23,773 nucleotides of DNA from the NCBI GenBank assembly GCA_964058845.1, contig CAXKVR010000607.1, forward strand, positions 1 through 23,773, in the 5' to 3' direction. The notes beneath the pieces were generated by a model that was not told the DNA's origin, made no database searches, and was given only the letters and a program-made list of their open reading frames with translations. This document shows, in pieces, positions 20,479 through 23,773 of the stretch. Made by a program: the position numbers and the translations under genes. Within the stretch, counting starts at the first letter, position 1; each line of letters begins with the position of its first letter. The stretch is from Carex sylvatica (taxonomy: Eukaryota; Streptophyta; Magnoliopsida; Poales; Cyperaceae).

Positions 20479-21148
20479 GAGAGAGTCGTTGCCTTTTTTT
20501 GTTTTTTCTTTTTTCCTATAGAGACTCTGCATGCAATATGCATTTAATGCCAAGCGTGGGAGAGCTGGGCAAAATTTTCATTTTTCTCTCGTCTCAGAAA
20601 CAAAAAAAATCTAGACCGCAATTTCATTTAGGTTCAACGATCAAGATTGCGTGACATTTGATGGCAGCAGAACGGCCCTCCAAAAATAAATTGACTTTTG
20701 TACAAATTTTACTCAAATCGAGCCAAAATCATCTCTTTTTTGTTTTTTATTCTTGCGAACAAATTCAATTTGATAATTTAAATTGCATACAAAATGTCTA
20801 TCGCGCGATTAGGAGAATAATTTCTGCAAAAAAAAATCATATAGTGGACAGTACAAAAGTTAAACATGAAGTGAAGGTGTATAAGCCTTCAGATGTCAAC
20901 AAAATATTTAGCTTTAAAACATTCATGTTGAATAATCTTCAAATTGCTATTTTCAAGCATAATTTTATTTTATCATTCTTGTAAATTACTTTGTTTTGGA
21001 ATTTATTATCTTACTATTTCTCACACTGAGTTTGATGTGTTAGATATGTGCGATATTATTTTAAAATTGTAAAACCCAAATGTTGTGTTGAACAACATTA
21101 CTTAAATGGAAAAGAAATAATAATTTTAGTAGAAAAATGGATAAAAAA

Positions 21149-21184
21149 GGGAATATGGCGAAATTGGTAGACGCTACGGACTTG
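21149..21184 (+). pseudogene. Nuclear copy of the plastid trnL-UAA 5' exon
   Basis: The 36 bases beginning GGGAATATGGCG and continuing to ACGCTACGGACTTG match the plastid tRNA-Leu(UAA) 5' half, including the well-known primer-c region CGAAATTGGTAGACGCTACG. I see one change near the 5' end. After ACTTG the sequence does not follow the plastid group I intron in any clear way, and no 3' exon is present, so it is a non-functional plastid-derived insert. Confidence 0.75.
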
Positions 21185-21662
21185 CATTAGTTATATTGGA
21201 ATACATACAACGAGTCAATGACGCAAAAAATCATATTATATTCGATGTTAGGTTATAGTGTCCTATCAACATTAAAATTCGTATTAATAATATTAAAATC
21301 TGTGCAGATTAAGTGAGTACGAATTTTGATGCGGATCCAACGTTATTAATTAGATATCGGACTAAATTTGATTCTATATCCATCAAACCAACATCACTCC
21401 CAGCAAAATATGTTGAATCGATAACCATAAAACCCCATTTGAGATTTTCACACCTCTCTATGTATTATAATGCATATAGAAAATAAAGACTCAAATAAAT
21501 ATCATAATAATAACTATTCAAATAAAATCATCGTTAATTGTTGTTGTTGCTTTTGTTATTATTATTGTTATTATAAACATATAATAACATGCATTACTTA
21601 TTTTACTAACATTTAATTATTCGAATAACCTTTTCAAATGACTCATGTTAATGTGTTTTGTG

Positions 21663-21842
21663 CAGAGGCTGACGGTTAAATATATATGAGAGTCAATCAT
21701 ATTAAAAAAAATATCGGAGAATGAGGGAGTCAAGTTTATAGTACAACGATATTTTATTCTAAATTATTTTAATAAAATATATAAATACAAAAAAAAAAAT
21801 GACTCAATTGATTCTCATATCTTCCATTGAAATCCGCCTCTG
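21663..21842. mobile_element. Possible 180-bp hAT-like MITE
   Basis: The left end CAGAGGCTGACGG and the right end, reverse-complemented, CAGAGGCGGATTT are followed in both arms by TATGAGA(G/A)TCAAT. CAGAGGCGGA-type ends occur in hAT elements. No 8-base target duplication is visible, so confidence is limited. Confidence 0.35.
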
Positions 21843-22684
21843 ACCCATGAAAATTGGTGAAAATTTAGTGAAGAATATTTGGACATATATTTTAATAAAT
21901 TCGCAGCCATTGTTCGACATATACTTTCCCCATGCTATTTATATGGATATATATTATAATGAAAAACCACTATTTTGATATGGATATGCGATCTTATAAT
22001 TAAAGTAATTAGAAAAAAGCCATGACCACTGGACAAATCGACCAGAAAAAAGTTAGGCCAGGTAACTTTTTTTCCATAGGAAGGTGATCTTCGTGGGAAT
22101 TAGAAAATAGTTTTTCAATTGTTATAAAAAATAGTTTGCAAAAAAATGCTTAGGAACTGTATAATTATTTGTCGAATGACGTACAAAAACAAAATCCACC
22201 GAATGACAAATGTTATTTTTAATCATTTTTGCTGCACTCATAAAATCTGCGAAATGGTTATATGAAAATATTAGCATTAGAAAATAGGAAATGGCTCAAC
22301 TTAATTATTTGGATTATTTTATTATGTTCAGTTTAAAACTAATGATAGTATTTATTTATTTATTTACGGTTCAGTTTTGACAATTTAAAACTAAATAAAT
22401 TAAAACAAACCATATCGAGTGAGTGCTCATATTATTAATTATAACCATAAATAACCAGATTAAAATTTAATCTATTTAGTCGGTTTGATTTTATATTTAT
22501 ACTGACTGAATAAAATTTTAATTGGACAGATTTAAATCGAACACCACTATTCACAAATAATCTCACATCAACGAATAACAATACAATACGGTTACGGAAT
22601 AATAACAAAAGTTTATATGAAAACTAATATCACACTAAATACGGCCATTTTTATTAATACTCCAAAAAAAAAGATTTTTACAAA

Positions 22685-22765
22685 ACTGCTCGAGCAGACC
22701 GCCCGTGGCAGAGGCGATCCACTAGAGACCAGACCACCTCTCTGCTGGACGGTCCCCTATTTTTT
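22685..22765. other. GC-rich patch of unknown origin
   Basis: An abruptly GC-richer stretch lies in AT-rich DNA, containing GCTCGAGC, GACCGCCCGTGGCAGAG and, facing it, CTCTCTGCTGGACGGTC. This weak inverted repeat could form a hairpin. An AT-rich left border (ATTTTTATTAATACTCC near 22645) resembles the end of the 19357 element, but no matching right border was found. Confidence 0.35.
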
Positions 22766-23040
22766 TGTTAGAGATCTTAATATTTTTTATTTAAATAATT
22801 TTGTGAAGAAATTTTTTTCTTGTTTAGAGTGTATGCCAAAAAAATAAGACATTTGATATATTTATGAAGTGATGTCGTAACTCTTTATAACTTTGATTGA
22901 TTTGATTTGTCAGTTGGATATTACAAGTCTAAATATAACACTAATTAAGGACTTAACATTAATTATTAATAATTTATTTTATTCAAATATATACCAGAAA
23001 ATATAGTTAGATTGCCTCAATGATATACATATACATATAT

Positions 23041-23417
23041 GAGGAGGGATCGGATGACACCCTTTTTTGGTGACATCGGATGACATCGTCCATTTTTAAA
23101 GTCTAAACGGTCGATCCAAACCGTTCAACTTAATGAATATGTTAAAATGTGCTTGCATATCAAATTTTACATTTTTCGGAATTTTTTTACTATTTATTCA
23201 GATGGGTACAAAATTCAACGGTCTGAATATAGCGATTTTATTAAATACTTAATAAATAGTAAAAAAATTCTGAAAAATGTAAAATTTGATCTGCAAGCAC
23301 ATTTTAACATATCCATCAAGTTGAATGGTTTGGATCGACCGTTTGGACTTTCAAAACTTTGAAAATAGACAGTGTCATTCGATGTCACCAAAAAAGAGTG
23401 TCATCCGATCCCTCCTC
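23041..23417. mobile_element. 377-bp foldback MITE, hairpin family member 2
   Basis: The two halves are reverse complements for about 170 bases per side. The ends start GAGGAGGGATCGGATGACAC and are flanked by exact nonamers TACATATAT (23032-23040 and 23418-23426), although that duplication lies in a TA-rich run. Inside, ACGGTCGATCCAAACCGTTC, AAATTTTACATTTTTC and TTTTTTTACTATTTATT match the arms of members 1 and 3. The short frames found here are by-products of the hairpin. Confidence 0.85.
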
Positions 23418-23442
23418 TACATATATATACATATATATTGGA

Positions 23443-23773
23443 GGTTGGCTACTATGCTTATATAAGCATATCCCCACATATGCTTATAACTCATTTTTGT
23501 ACTTTCAATGTCCAAATGGTCGATCGGAACCGTTCATCTTGTTCTCCATATTAATATGTGCTTGGAAACTAAATTTTACATTTTTCTGAATTTTTTTACT
23601 ATTTATTAAGCCACTTTGAAAATCGCTGATCCAACGGTGGCTGCACAAAACAGTAAAATCAGCAGCCACCGTTGGATTAATAATTTTCAAGTGGCTTAAT
23701 AAATAGTAAAAAAATTCAGAAAAATGTAAAATTTAGTTTCCAAGCACATATTAATATGGAGAACAAGATGAAC
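23443..23773. mobile_element. Foldback MITE, hairpin family member 3 (cut by window end)
   Basis: The left arm runs from about 23443 and shares CGATCGGAACCGTTCATCTTG, TTCTCCATATTAATATGTGC and the AAATTTTACATTTTTC stem with member 1. The right arm mirrors it from about 23675 to the end of the window, which stops inside the stem. The loop holds its own inverted repeat (GATCCAACGGTGGCTG facing CAGCCACCGTTGGATT). The left limit is approximate and no target duplication can be tested. Confidence 0.85.

Larger units (their letters stand above)
20488..23031. other. Non-coding stretch with a plastid scrap and element remnants
   Basis: No gene is supported. The 107-codon ATG frame at about 20661-20984 shows A/T-driven composition and no recognisable domain. 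A plastid trnL fragment, a possible hAT-like MITE and a GC-rich patch are listed separately. TCGGTTTGATT and GGTTCAGTTTTGA-like runs at 22370-22545 resemble decayed repeats. Confidence 0.55.

Noticed and set aside
20658..20984. 108-codon frame in AT-rich DNA
   Set aside because: Its ATG is second after a TTG, there are no domain or splice signals, and Lys/Asn/Phe/Ile composition is typical of chance frames here.

Overview
The window looks like nuclear DNA of a flowering plant. It is AT-rich and gene-poor, its genes carry GT..AG introns and TATA boxes, one gene is a tau-class glutathione transferase (a plant-specific class), and it holds Ty3/gypsy, hAT-like and Mutator-like debris plus a scrap of plastid trnL. 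I see three protein-coding genes. Most short open frames elsewhere are chance, and several begin at non-ATG codons.

Layout. Positions 1-2335 are an essentially perfect palindrome: two 1,141-base arms around a 53-base spacer, touching the window's first base. Positions 2336-3535 are non-coding with small tandem repeats. Positions 3536-5037 (minus strand) hold a spliced gene for an unrecognised 207-residue four-span membrane protein. Its last intron is nearly filled by a decayed antisense gypsy fragment, and a tiny upstream ORF overlaps its start codon. Positions 5094-5716 hold a SINE-like piece and a roughly 500-base hAT-like MITE. Positions 5717-8800 are AT-rich and geneless. Positions 8807-9759 (plus strand) hold a three-exon gene for a second unrecognised four-span protein (179 residues). 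Its 3' flank, with a poly(A) signal, is tandemly duplicated (9794-11527), and a 256-base Mutator-like MITE sits in the first copy only. Positions 14796-15631 (minus strand) hold an intact two-exon tau-class GST. The rest (11844-14795 and 15700-23773) is transposon debris.

The strongest theme is a dense set of non-autonomous elements flanked by 9-base target duplications (10465-10720, 16931-17398, 23041-23417, and probably 19357-20478), as expected of Mutator-like elements. Several are long hairpins. Two of very different size share the same termini, which suggests one mobilising transposase. Three hairpins (11844, 23041, 23443) share a stem core but differ in their ends and loops.

The three genes show no sign of working together. 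I found no defence, biosynthetic or other multi-gene system. The points most worth checking are the palindrome (real or an assembly fold-back), the two unnamed membrane-protein genes, and the hairpin element family.
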